Source: Deltaproteobacteria bacterium RBG_16_49_23
GTDB taxonomy: Bacteria; Desulfobacterota; BSN033; UBA1163
Assembly: GCA_001798855.1 (NCBI GenBank)
Contig: MGQQ01000075.1
Span: 1 to 37,510, forward strand
Reading direction: 5' to 3'
DNA: 37,510 nt
Shown here: positions 25,092 through 32,274 of the stretch, one piece after another
How positions within the stretch are numbered: position 1 is the first letter of the stretch
Layout: every line of letters begins with the position of its first letter
The notes under the pieces: generated by a model
The model's database searches: none
Seen by the model: only the letters and a program-made list of their open reading frames with translations
What the model was told of the DNA's origin: nothing
Program-made: the position numbers and the translations under genes

Positions 25092-25219
25092 GAGATTTCT
25101 GAAAAATCATAGAAATCTCTGATTACACGGATTAGAAATCCATTGGTAAATAAAAGAAAATCTGTGGAATCATTTAAATCTGTGTAATCAGAGAGTGAAA
25201 AGTAGTTTTTCAGAACTCT
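25092..25219. mobile_element. inverted-repeat element between two divergent promoters
   Basis: The left arm reads GATTTCTGAAAAATC then CTCTGATTACACGGATTA. The right arm in reverse complement reads GAGTTCTGAAAAACT then CTCTGATTACACAGATTT. The arms are about 42 bp and the whole about 128 bp, without coding capacity. It sits exactly between the EF-G promoter on one side and the aminotransferase leader promoter on the other, and resembles a small MITE. Confidence 0.55.
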
Positions 25220-25231
25220 CTCAAATCTTGC

Positions 25232-25260
25232 TTGACAATTCCCGCCCGATATGTTTTAAA
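25232..25260 (+). promoter_or_regulatory. promoter of the aromatic attenuator/aminotransferase unit
   Basis: TTGACA (25232-25237) with a 17-bp spacer to TTTAAA (25255-25260), or 18 bp to TTAAAT. The -35 is perfect and the -10 matches four of six. Transcription would start near 25266, close to the leader-peptide ribosome site. Confidence 0.6.
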
Positions 25261-25280
25261 TTAAGTCAAAGGGAAAAGCT

Positions 25281-25355
25281 ATGGGAAATATTATTAATTT
25301 TTACTACTTTTATTTTTATTTTTATAAAGGTCACCTACAGAGGCTCTCCCGGTAG
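25281..25355 (+). CDS. Phe/Tyr leader peptide (attenuator)
   Basis: A 24-codon frame from ATG 25281 to TAG 25353, preceded by AAAGGGAAA at a spacing of about 7. After MGNIIN, residues 7-15 are FYYFYFYFY, nine aromatic residues in a row (four Phe, five Tyr), followed by KGHLQRLSR. Such runs of the regulated amino acid are the mark of attenuation leader peptides, for example the Phe run in the enteric pheA leader. Ribosome speed over codons 25299-25325 would report charged tRNA-Phe and tRNA-Tyr. The stop codon falls in the loop of the first downstream hairpin, as needed for coupling translation to RNA folding. Chance AT-rich sequence is the main alternative, but promoter, ribosome site, hairpins and terminator all fit. 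Confidence 0.8.
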   Translation: MGNIINFYYFYFYFYKGHLQRLSR

Positions 25356-25446
25356 TGGGATAGTGAGCCATGGGTGACCGGTTCGGCCCCATGGCTTTTC
25401 CATTTTTAAGCCATAGGGGCAACCTTATGGCTTTTTTATTTTTTAA
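25329..25446 (+). promoter_or_regulatory. transcription attenuator with alternative hairpins and U-tract terminator
   Basis: Segments: 1, GGTCACC (25329-25335) and GGCTCTCCC (25342-25350); 2, GGGA (25357-25360), GAGCC (25365-25369) and GGTGACC (25373-25379), all complementary to segment 1. A, AGCCATGGG (25366-25374, overlapping segment 2) pairs exactly with B, CCCATGGCT (25388-25396). B also pairs with C, AAGCCATAGGGG (25408-25419). C pairs with D, CCTTATGGCTT (25423-25433), which ends in a T-rich run to 25446, a terminator. Proposed logic: a ribosome stalled on the Phe/Tyr codons leaves 1:2 intact, B pairs C and transcription continues. A ribosome reaching the stop codon (in the 1:2 loop) breaks 1:2, A pairs B and C:D terminates. 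The pairings are seen; the logic is inference. Confidence 0.75.
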
Positions 25447-25478
25447 GATTGGGGGGATGAAGAAAGGAGATTTAAGGC

Positions 25479-26672
25479 ATGGCCATTTCAAGGAAAGTGA
25501 AAAACGCATTAAATGGCGCTTCCTGGGTGAGGCGGATGTTCGAGGAAGGGGAGGAATTGAAGAAACGTTATGGTGATGAGAATGTCTTCGACTTCTCCAT
25601 TGGAAATCCGAATCTCGAACCGCCTGCCTCTCTGAAGAAAGCCTTGAAGGAACTCGCTGACAATCCCATTACAGGGATGCACCGCTATATGTCCAACAGC
25701 GGTTACAGTGAGACAAGAAAGGCCATTGCCGAATATCTCAACGAAGAATCGGGGCTTACTTTCGGCGAGAATCATGTCGTCATGACGGTCGGGGCGGCCG
25801 GAGGACTCAATGTCGTTTTGAAAGCAATCCTGGATGAAGGGGATGAAGTGGTTGTCCCTTCTCCTTACTTTATGGAATTTAAATTCTACATTGAGAATTC
25901 TGGCGGGGTGATCCGTCTTGTGGATTCCCATGAGGACTTTTCTCTTAACCTGAAAGCCATCGAAAAGGCCATCCATGCCAAGACCAAAGCCGTTCTGATC
26001 AATTCTCCGAACAATCCCACGGGAGTTATCTACGATGAGGACTCCCTCAATAAGTTGGGAAAGTTACTGGAAGCAAAGAGTCAGGAGATAGGGAAAACCA
26101 TCCATCTTATTACCGATGAAGCCTATCGCCGGATCGTTTACGATAACATTAAGCTTCCCATCGCCTTTAAATATTATCCTCACACGATCCGGGTCACTTC
26201 CCATTCAAAAGATCTTTCTCTTCCCGGCGAGCGGATCGGCTATATTGCGGTCAATCCCGTTTGCGAAGAGATCGATGACATGATGGCGGCCATTGTCTTT
26301 GCCAACCGCACCCTCGGGTTCGTCAATGCTCCGGCATTGATGCAGAGGCTGGTTGCCCCCCTTCAGAGGAATTCGGTCAATATCAGGGAATACGGAGAAA
26401 AAAGAGACCTCTTTTACAACGCATTGAGGGAATTCGGTTACCAGGTGGTGAAACCCCAGGGAGCCTTCTATCTCTTTCCAAAGGCCCCGATCGAAGATGA
26501 CGTTCTCTTCGTAAAACAACTCCAGGCAAAGAGGATTCTCACCGTTCCGGGAAGAGGGTTTGGAAAACCCGGCCATTTCCGGATTGCCTATGCCGTTGAA
26601 AAAAAGACAATCGAGGGGGCCCTTCCGGGATTTAAAGAAATTGCAGATCAATACGGAATGAGAAAAGGATAG
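25479..26672 (+). CDS. class I/II aminotransferase, predicted aromatic amino acid aminotransferase
   Basis: A 397-aa fold-type I PLP enzyme. Motifs include FDFSIGNPNLEPP, the NSPNNPTGVIYD block, DEAYRRIVYD (PLP pyridine contact) and SHSKDLSLPGERIGY with the Schiff-base lysine. FRIAYA near the end holds the conserved substrate-carboxylate arginine. By sequence alone it would be called an aspartate- or aromatic-type aminotransferase. The Phe/Tyr attenuator directly upstream argues that it makes phenylalanine and tyrosine (from phenylpyruvate and hydroxyphenylpyruvate, or prephenate). It stands alone after the terminator, with AAGGAG about 11 bp before ATG 25479. Specificity is inferred from regulation, not from active-site analysis. 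Confidence 0.9.
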   Translation: MAISRKVKNALNGASWVRRMFEEGEELKKRYGDENVFDFSIGNPNLEPPASLKKALKELADNPITGMHRYMSNSGYSETRKAIAEYLNEESGLTFGENHVVMTVGAAGGLNVVLKAILDEGDEVVVPSPYFMEFKFYIENSGGVIRLVDSHEDFSLNLKAIEKAIHAKTKAVLINSPNNPTGVIYDEDSLNKLGKLLEAKSQEIGKTIHLITDEAYRRIVYDNIKLPIAFKYYPHTIRVTSHSKDLSLPGERIGYIAVNPVCEEIDDMMAAIVFANRTLGFVNAPALMQRLVAPLQRNSVNIREYGEKRDLFYNALREFGYQVVKPQGAFYLFPKAPIEDDVLFVKQLQAKRILTVPGRGFGKPGHFRIAYAVEKKTIEGALPGFKEIADQYGMRKG

Positions 26673-26741
26673 AACCATTTCCCACTTAAACTCAGTCCAT
26701 AATTGAGAAGATATATTAAGCAATGAACACTTTTCCTAAAG

Positions 26742-26835
26742 ACCCCATCCCCCTCCTAACCTCCCCCTTCAAGGGGGAGGAAGGTAGTAATTTCCCTCCC
26801 CTTCAGGGGGAGGGGCAGGGTGGGGGTGGGGGAAA
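26742..26835. repeat. GC-rich hairpin repeat F
   Basis: ACCCCATCCCCCTCCTAACC, CTCCCCCTTCAAGGGGGAGG, then CCCTCCCCTTCAGGGGGAGGG (with a GGGTGGGGGTGGGGG tail). Block order is the same as in repeat D (15061-15203) but without the nested palindrome. It occupies the gap between the aminotransferase and the lipoprotein genes; the remainder of 26673-26907 shows only a short leader with AGGAGGG before ATG 26908. Confidence 0.65.
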
Positions 26836-26907
26836 CCGCAAGGGTAAGATCAAAGATGAAACTCAATGTCTATACAATTATAGACCGATTAATAAAGAGG
26901 AGGGTGT

Positions 26908-27342
26908 ATGAAGCAGTCCTGGAGGTTTCCACTCCCGTTGATCGGAATCCTTGCCTTGATTCTTCTCCTTTCCAGCTGTGTGGTCGGACGGTATTACGAG
27001 GGGTCGCAGGTCCTCCCTGAAAAAGTCAAAGAGATCAAACCGGGCATCACGACGAAGGAAGAGATCATCAGCTGGTTTGGGCCGCCCCAGAACTACATCA
27101 GCCCCACGGTTTTCAACGAGATCCTTCGTGAACTGGACGTGACCCGGGAGCCTCTCACCAACTATCCTTTTGCCAATATCCTCTCCTACCAGTACAACCG
27201 GGGCAACATTCGTGCTATCGTCCTGGTCCTCTTCAACTTCGTTGAAGCCAAAGTGAAGTCAGATCATCTGGTCATCTTCCTCGATGAACAGGATAGGGTG
27301 AAATATTATGGATTCCACAGGGGGACGGATGAGTTACGGTAG
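26908..27342 (+). CDS. BamE/SmpA-like lipoprotein, first of a tandem pair
   Basis: A 144-aa lipoprotein. The signal peptide ends in a lipobox, LLSSC (Cys24), so the mature protein is lipid-anchored. The mature region shows the SmpA/OmlA pattern: VKEIKPGITTKEEIISWFGPPQNYIS, with the small helix-turn and FGPP that recur in BamE-like proteins, then alternating strands ending VIFLDEQDRVKYYGFH. BamE stabilises the outer-membrane assembly machine; this broad family also contains unrelated outer-membrane proteins. GAGGAGGGTGT precedes the ATG. It overlaps the start of a homologous second gene by 14 bp. Confidence 0.78.
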   Translation: MKQSWRFPLPLIGILALILLLSSCVVGRYYEGSQVLPEKVKEIKPGITTKEEIISWFGPPQNYISPTVFNEILRELDVTREPLTNYPFANILSYQYNRGNIRAIVLVLFNFVEAKVKSDHLVIFLDEQDRVKYYGFHRGTDELR

Positions 27343-27718
27343 AACCATCATCGCTCTTTTTCTTTTGCTGTGGATATGGGGATGCAGTATCGGAAGGATC
27401 TACGTGGGATCCGAACTCAAACACGACCCCGACGAAAAGATCAAAACAGGCGTCACAACCAAGAGTGAAATTCTCCAGGTCTTCGGCCCGCCGGACCGGA
27501 TTCAGAAACAGTATGATGGAGATATCTTTGTCTATGCCTATCTCCGGAAAAATTCCTCCAAGTTCACGATTGAAGAACCCTACATTACCAACCTCACCCT
27601 ATTTCAGTACACCCGGATTCAGCAGAAAAAGGATGGTCTTGTCATCCTCTTTGACAAGGATGGGGTGGTAAAAAGCTACGGGTTCCAGAAAAGCACCCCC
27701 GAACTCACCACGTTTTAG
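27329..27718 (+). CDS. BamE/SmpA-like lipoprotein, second of a tandem pair
   Basis: A 129-aa lipoprotein with lipobox IWGC and mature sequence IGRIYVGSELK..PDEKIKTGVTTKSEILQVFGPPDRI, closely parallel to the first gene (GVTTK.EI...FGPP) and ending VILFDKDGVVKSYGFQKSTPE, again parallel. The two thus arose by duplication. The start at ATG 27329 lies inside the 3' end of the first gene (14-bp overlap), giving translational coupling; the frame extends to 27308 without a better start. A fragment of the CCCCGTTA repeat begins right after the stop. Role in outer-membrane assembly is by family only. Confidence 0.75.
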   Translation: MSYGRTIIALFLLLWIWGCSIGRIYVGSELKHDPDEKIKTGVTTKSEILQVFGPPDRIQKQYDGDIFVYAYLRKNSSKFTIEEPYITNLTLFQYTRIQQKKDGLVILFDKDGVVKSYGFQKSTPELTTF

Positions 27719-27746
27719 ACCCCGTTAAAAATCCGAACGGAGTATT
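27719..27746. repeat. half copy of a CCCCGTTA repeat
   Basis: ACCCCGTTAAAAATCCGAAC and the following GGAGTATT align with 29105-29132 (ACCCCGTTAGAAATTCCAGC and GGGGCATT) in the same orientation. The two flank the MFS gene at 27913-29070. Only the left half is present here. Confidence 0.5.
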
Positions 27747-27782
27747 GTCCATACATTGATGTTATCGACAAGAGGATTCATA

Positions 27783-27872
27783 ACCCCACCTAACCTCCCC
27801 TTATCTCAAGGGGAGGAATAACTCATCTTCATCCCTCCTGAAATTAAGGGGGGACAAAGGGGGTTTACCCCT
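27783..27872. repeat. GC-rich hairpin repeat G
   Basis: ACCCCACCTAACCTCCCCTT, ATCTCAAGGGGAGGAATAAC, then CCCTCCTGAAATTAAGGGGG and GACAAAGGGGGTTTACCCC. It has the same plan as repeats F and D. It lies just downstream of the convergent ends of the lipoprotein pair and the MFS gene and may help end both transcripts. Confidence 0.6.
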
Positions 27873-27912
27873 CCACAAAGCAGTGACACATTATTCCTAA
27901 CCGGACAGGAAT

Positions 27913-29070
27913 CTATTCCTCCCTGAAAACAATTTTGAAGCTCAGAAGGGCGAAAAAGGTAATTCCGCTGATCACAAGAAAGAGTGTTGAAAGATTCGAG
28001 ACAGCCAGGATGGAGGTGGCCATCAGAGGGCCCAGGGCATTCCCCGTGAAACGCGCAGAATTAAGGAAGCCAATGGTGCTTCCCCTTAAATCGCTCACAA
28101 AGAGGGAGATCGCGAGTGGAAGGACGACCGCGATCAACCCTGTCTGTACCATCCGGATGACTGTAAAATCGACAATCCCCTTGCTGAATACAAGCAAGGC
28201 TTGAAAGAGGACCCCCAGGGACATTAGAAAAAGTATCATCCGGTAGAGTCCATATCTCCTGGCAACCCAGCTCCATAGATAAGTCCCGATCATCGCTGTC
28301 GTCGTGTAAATCATGACGACGGTCCCTGCCAGTTTTAGAGCCACCGGCCGTGCAATCTGAAACTTTTCGAAAACGTTAGGCAGGACACTGGGTAGAAACA
28401 TCAATTGAAGCTGGGAAGCAAAACAGAGGAGCCATCCAACGAGAAGACGTTTATTCAGGGAGAGACGGATATCTGATTTTTCTTTTTTGGGGAGGATTGG
28501 AACATCGGTGACATAGAAGATGCAGAAGATCATCGAAGCAAACAGGACAAGCGATGCGCTGATGAAAGCGCCTTTGAAACCGAACAGGGCGGCTGCAAGA
28601 GAGCCCAGAGGAGGACCCAGAAGCTGGCCTAAGGTCATGGAGGATTGGTAAACTCCCAGATAGGAGGAAACCTTCTCTTTGGGTGAAGAGGAGGAAACGA
28701 TGATTAACCCGATGGTGGACGTCCCTCCCACAAACCCTTGCAAAATCCTGAGCAGAAGCAGGAGATGGAGATCGGTCGTGAACCCCATCAGAAAGAAGAG
28801 AAGGGAATGGAGGAGGATCCCCTTGAGATAGAGGGACCGGGGGCGAAAATGATGGGTGAGTGTGCCCCAGAAGGTAGAAGTGAGGGCGGTCACAATACTG
28901 GTTGCGCCAATGATGGCTCCGACCCACAGAAGCGTCTGTGCAGGGGGATGGGGGCTTATTTTGAGAATAAAGAAAGGGATGAAAATATTGACGAAATTAA
29001 AGGAAAAAGCGACTCCGAATTGAGAAAAACAGAGAAAAATCAACTGCCGGCGATTCGCTTCCACGAGCAC
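27913..29070 (-). CDS. MFS transporter, multidrug-efflux type
   Basis: A 385-aa membrane protein with about 12 helices. Features are LGQLLGPPLGSLAAALFGFKGAF (motif C of drug-proton antiporters, in helix 5) and RILQGFVGGTSTIGLII in helix 4. The loop 2-3 signature is degenerate (WGTLTHHFRPRSL). This points to drug or metabolite export by proton antiport, substrate unknown. The start is GTG 29070, with AGGA about 10 bp upstream; GTG 29064 is an alternative. A 13-bp palindrome lies 36 bp before the start, and copies of that repeat flank the gene on both sides. It has no functional link to neighbouring genes that I can see. Confidence 0.82.
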   Translation of the reverse strand: MLVEANRRQLIFLCFSQFGVAFSFNFVNIFIPFFILKISPHPPAQTLLWVGAIIGATSIVTALTSTFWGTLTHHFRPRSLYLKGILLHSLLFFLMGFTTDLHLLLLLRILQGFVGGTSTIGLIIVSSSSPKEKVSSYLGVYQSSMTLGQLLGPPLGSLAAALFGFKGAFISASLVLFASMIFCIFYVTDVPILPKKEKSDIRLSLNKRLLVGWLLCFASQLQLMFLPSVLPNVFEKFQIARPVALKLAGTVVMIYTTTAMIGTYLWSWVARRYGLYRMILFLMSLGVLFQALLVFSKGIVDFTVIRMVQTGLIAVVLPLAISLFVSDLRGSTIGFLNSARFTGNALGPLMATSILAVSNLSTLFLVISGITFFALLSFKIVFREE

Positions 29071-29105
29071 CCATTCAATCCTGAAAGAGTAGAGAGAGAA
29101 GTGAA

Positions 29106-29145
29106 CCCCGTTAGAAATTCCAGCGGGGCATTATTTCTAACGGGG
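29106..29145. repeat. CCCCGTTAGAAAT inverted repeat upstream of the MFS gene
   Basis: CCCCGTTAGAAAT (29106-29118) and its exact complement ATTTCTAACGGGG (29133-29145) enclose a 14-base loop. No T-run follows on either side, so it is not an ordinary terminator. The remaining 29146-29351 shows no gene. Confidence 0.65.
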
Positions 29146-29351
29146 TAAAGTCATTGCCGATACTTGTAACATTTAACCTAAATCATGTAAATCCTATTCC
29201 TGCATTTGTTCAATCCATTTCAGGATATTGACTATTAAAGAGGCGACTTCATTTCATTCCATCCCTTGAAATCTGTAGCTCGAATGCCTACCTTAATAGT
29301 AAAGAGAGAAATTAATTGTATCTTTTCCAAAAGGAAAGGAGATGGGCAAAA

Positions 29352-30833
29352 ATGAAAAAGTCTTTTCTAACTTTTTTCTTTATTTTTAGCCTTTTTATTC
29401 TCCCTCAACGAGAGGTATCGGGGCAGATTGGAAGGGGAACTCCCCAATTTAGAGCCATTTCAGGGGTCTCTATGGGCGGTTATGGCGCCATGAATATCGG
29501 CTTGAGCCATCCCAACCTTTTTAAAACGATCGCAAGCCTCGGGGGACCGCTGGACATGGCCTACCTTTTTAAATATATTGATGTGGACCAGCTCGGCAAT
29601 TACGACAACCTTCCTCCCTATCCGGGACGGGACACCCGGGTCAAGATGCTCCAGGATCTTTCGATCAGCTTTGGAAACCCTGTTTTTTTCAACCCCGCTT
29701 CGACTTATTTTCCTCCGGGAATCACCGATGCAAATGCGAGAATCCCCACCGCTCTACTGAACTTCATTGACGGGGCGGTTAATCCTGATGGGAGATTGCG
29801 TGTCATCACCTATGAAGACCCGGCCCCGGGCGACTGGGTGGAGGTCTTGTTGGCAGCAGATCTGAATAACAACATGATAAGGGATTTTGGAGAGCCCGTT
29901 CTGAGACAGTTTCATGAGCCTTTTTCGGATATTAACGGAAACGGGATATTCGACCTTGGCGAGCCCTTTTTCGATACGGGACTGGATGGGGTTTTCGGCA
30001 CCAATGACTTCGGAGAAAGGGATGGGGTTTTCACCTACAATCCCCACCGGGAAAATTTCTTAGCCGAAGATCCGCTGTCCCATCTGCAAAATTTACCCAT
30101 CGATCTCCTTCAGGGGCTCAATCTCTATATTGATGCGGGGACCCTGGATGAATTTCAGTTCAACATCCATGCGGATAACTTTGCCCGGGCGCTTCAGGCC
30201 AGAGGGCTCGATATTGCGGTCTTGAATGGTTTCCCCAATAGCTTCCCGAACGTCTCTCATTTTGTCCAAAACAGGGTCCTGGTAAAGTATATCGGGGGAC
30301 ATGTCGGATTCAATAAAGAGGATATCGGCTTGAGCTTCCAGGGGGTGATTGCAGGAGCTCTGGGTGGCCTTCTGGTCGCGAACCGGTTCACGACCCTCTT
30401 TGCCTTTGTATCGGACAAGTTTCCCGGCGGGGAATTCGGGACAAACCCGATTGAGCTGCTTTTCTCTCCCAGCGCCATGAGGGTGTCATCTTTCTTCAGC
30501 CCTTCATTAAATCGAATCATGAATTTCGGAATTTATCTTCCCCCTGGCTATCGTGACAGCCCAGCCACCTTCTACCCCGTTCTCTACCTTCTGGGCGGAT
30601 ACAACATGTCCATTTCAAACCTTGCCGGCCCGGGGATCAAGGCGGCTCTGGATGCCTTGATCCTGAGCGGCGAGATGCAGAAGTTGGTTATTGTGATGCC
30701 CGACGGCATAAACTTCAAGAATGGACGGGGGCACTTTTTCGTCAACCAGATTGACCAGGTGCGGGGTGACAATTTCATGGATTCCTTTTTCGACCTTGTC
30801 ACTCACATCGATGCCAATTTCAGAACAAAATGA
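29352..30833 (+). CDS. secreted esterase-D-like alpha/beta hydrolase with apparent circular permutation
   Basis: A 493-aa exported protein (signal peptide about 1-24). Directly after the signal comes FRAISGVSMGGYGAMNIGLS (nucleophile Ser40), normally mid-domain. HPNLFKTIASLGG follows, then EF-hand-like calcium motifs (DLNNNMIRDFGEP, DINGNGIFDLGEP, DTGLDGVFG), then the C-terminal half of the fold with the catalytic-His region GGHVGF (His317). Residues about 380-493 are the normal N-terminal half: SPSLNRIMNFGIYLPPGY, YPVLYLLGGYN, LVIVMPDGINF, ending DLVTHIDANFRTK. In ordinary relatives that end is followed at once by the serine motif. The oxyanion-hole HG reads GG here. The start at 29352 fits the signal peptide and AAAGGAGAT upstream. 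Confidence 0.75.
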   Translation: MKKSFLTFFFIFSLFILPQREVSGQIGRGTPQFRAISGVSMGGYGAMNIGLSHPNLFKTIASLGGPLDMAYLFKYIDVDQLGNYDNLPPYPGRDTRVKMLQDLSISFGNPVFFNPASTYFPPGITDANARIPTALLNFIDGAVNPDGRLRVITYEDPAPGDWVEVLLAADLNNNMIRDFGEPVLRQFHEPFSDINGNGIFDLGEPFFDTGLDGVFGTNDFGERDGVFTYNPHRENFLAEDPLSHLQNLPIDLLQGLNLYIDAGTLDEFQFNIHADNFARALQARGLDIAVLNGFPNSFPNVSHFVQNRVLVKYIGGHVGFNKEDIGLSFQGVIAGALGGLLVANRFTTLFAFVSDKFPGGEFGTNPIELLFSPSAMRVSSFFSPSLNRIMNFGIYLPPGYRDSPATFYPVLYLLGGYNMSISNLAGPGIKAALDALILSGEMQKLVIVMPDGINFKNGRGHFFVNQIDQVRGDNFMDSFFDLVTHIDANFRTK

Positions 30834-30859
30834 ACCCCTCCCCTGAGAGACTGGGTCAC

Positions 30860-30904
30860 AATGATCCGTTCGCCCTGAGGTTCTCGAAGGGGGAACGGAT
30901 CATT
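30860..30904. repeat. REP-like palindrome after the esterase gene
   Basis: AATGATCCGTTC (30860-30871) pairs exactly with GAACGGATCATT (30893-30904). The loop holds CGCCCTGAGGTTCTCGAAGGG, of the kind widely repeated in bacterial genomes (CCCTGAG ... CTCGAAGGG). It lies about 25 bp after the stop; no T-run follows, so termination is possible but unproven. Confidence 0.6.
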
Positions 30905-30993
30905 ACTCCCTGAAACCCAAAATACTGTCTTTTAAAAAGTAAAATACCCTTTTTACCCTATTGTTCATTTCTCGACATGAGAGAAAATGAGAG

Positions 30994-31005
30994 ACGAATA
31001 TTCGT
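30994..31005. promoter_or_regulatory. perfect 12-bp palindrome upstream of the sulfite dehydrogenase genes
   Basis: ACGAATATTCGT is fully self-complementary and lies about 80 bp before the sorA-like start, within a region otherwise lacking a gene. It may be an operator; no regulator gene is adjacent. Confidence 0.25.
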
Positions 31006-31084
31006 AAATACTTGCAAGCATAGACATGGTGGTTCGCCAGATCCTGGAAGCAAGGAGGTCTATTCCTTTCTTAGAGGGGTGATC

Positions 31085-32272
31085 ATGACGAAAAATCTGA
31101 CAAGGCGGGACTTTATAAGGGCGGTCGGGGGAATAACGGCAATGGCGGTCTCCGGTGATTTAGGGCCGGATGTTTTCGCCGCTCAAAAGAGGATGTTTCA
31201 ATTTCCTGAAAAAGACGAATTGATCCTCTTAACTTCAAGGCCGCCAAACCTTGAGACCCCTCTCCACCATTTTAAAAAAAGAGTGACTCCCAACAAAAGC
31301 CTTTTCGTGCGATGGCATATCGCCAATATCCCGACCTCCATCGACTTAAAAGAGTGGAGGCTCAAGGTAGGCGGTCATACCGAAAAGGAGCTTCTTTTAT
31401 CGATGGATGAATTGAAAAAATTTGAAAGGGTGACCTATACGGCCGTGATCCAATGCGCTGGAAACGGGAGGAGTTTTTTTGAGCCAAAAATCCCTGGAGC
31501 GCAATGGGAACACGGCTCCATGGGAAATGTCACCTGGACGGGCGCCCGCCTGAGGGATATTCTGAACAGAGCCGGGATGAAATCAGGGGCCATCGATGTC
31601 TCGTTTAACGGCCTTGATACGGGCACGCTTCCCACGGTCCATGATTTTATCAGGAGCCTCCCTGCCGACAAAGCGATGGAAGAAGACGTCATGGTCGCTT
31701 ATGAGATGAACGGAGAGCCTCTTTTATTGCTCAATGGCTATCCCGCCCGCCTTGTCGTCCCCGGATGGTATGCGCCGTATTGGATTAAAGCCCTGAATGA
31801 AATCTCAGTCTGGCCGAAAAGATTTGAAGGGTTCTGGATGGACATCGCTTACAGGATTCCGGATAACCCCTGCGCCTGTGTGCCACCGGGGTCAACACCT
31901 CAAAAAACAATCCCCATTCGCAGGATGAATACGAGGTCTCTTATCCTTGAGCCCGAGGATGGCGCCCGCCTGAGCCTGAAGAAGCCCGTCAGGATGATGG
32001 GAATCGCCTTTTCCGGGGGGTTCAAGATCAAGGATGTGATCGTCTCCGTCGATGGAGGAAAAAACTGGAGAGAAGCAAAACTGGGCCGGGATGAGGGGCG
32101 CTATTCATGGATTCAATGGTTCCATACTTGGGTTCCTTCCAAGCCTGGAAGATATGGGCTCATGGCAAGGGCCATGAACGGCATCGGGGAGTCACAGCCC
32201 TTTGAAAGTCTGTGGAATCCGGCGGGCTACATGTGGAATAAGATTGAAAAGATTGGCATCACGGTCGAATAG
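31085..32272 (+). CDS. sorA: periplasmic sulfite dehydrogenase molybdenum subunit (SorA/SoxC-like)
   Basis: A 395-aa molybdopterin oxidoreductase of the sulfite oxidase family. The twin-arginine signal TRRDFIRAVGG (6-16) sends it folded to the periplasm. The molybdenum-ligand cysteine is Cys124 in VIQCAGNGRSFF, and the conserved surroundings include QWEHGSMGNVTWTGARL and NGYPARLVVPGWYAPYWIK. The C-terminal dimerisation domain (VIVSVDGGKNW, ESLWNPAGYMWN) is complete. It oxidises sulfite to sulfate, passing electrons to a cytochrome c; the next gene encodes one. The start is ATG 31085 after AGAGGGGTGATC; a longer frame to 30977 adds residues before the Tat motif and is unlikely. SoxC or a relative with another substrate is possible. 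Confidence 0.85.
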   Translation: MTKNLTRRDFIRAVGGITAMAVSGDLGPDVFAAQKRMFQFPEKDELILLTSRPPNLETPLHHFKKRVTPNKSLFVRWHIANIPTSIDLKEWRLKVGGHTEKELLLSMDELKKFERVTYTAVIQCAGNGRSFFEPKIPGAQWEHGSMGNVTWTGARLRDILNRAGMKSGAIDVSFNGLDTGTLPTVHDFIRSLPADKAMEEDVMVAYEMNGEPLLLLNGYPARLVVPGWYAPYWIKALNEISVWPKRFEGFWMDIAYRIPDNPCACVPPGSTPQKTIPIRRMNTRSLILEPEDGARLSLKKPVRMMGIAFSGGFKIKDVIVSVDGGKNWREAKLGRDEGRYSWIQWFHTWVPSKPGRYGLMARAMNGIGESQPFESLWNPAGYMWNKIEKIGITVE

Positions 32273-32274
32273 GA

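Noticed and set aside
25195-25377. 60-codon frame in the attenuator region
   Set aside because: It is in another frame from the leader peptide, has no ribosome site and starts upstream of the promoter.
25329-25379. First hairpin of the leader considered as a riboswitch aptamer
   Set aside because: It matches no class I know, and the Phe/Tyr leader peptide, whose stop codon falls in its loop, explains it better as part of a translation-coupled attenuator.
31026-31082. 18-codon frame ending two bases before the sorA start
   Set aside because: It could couple translation, but lacks a ribosome site and a run of any amino acid, so evidence is insufficient.
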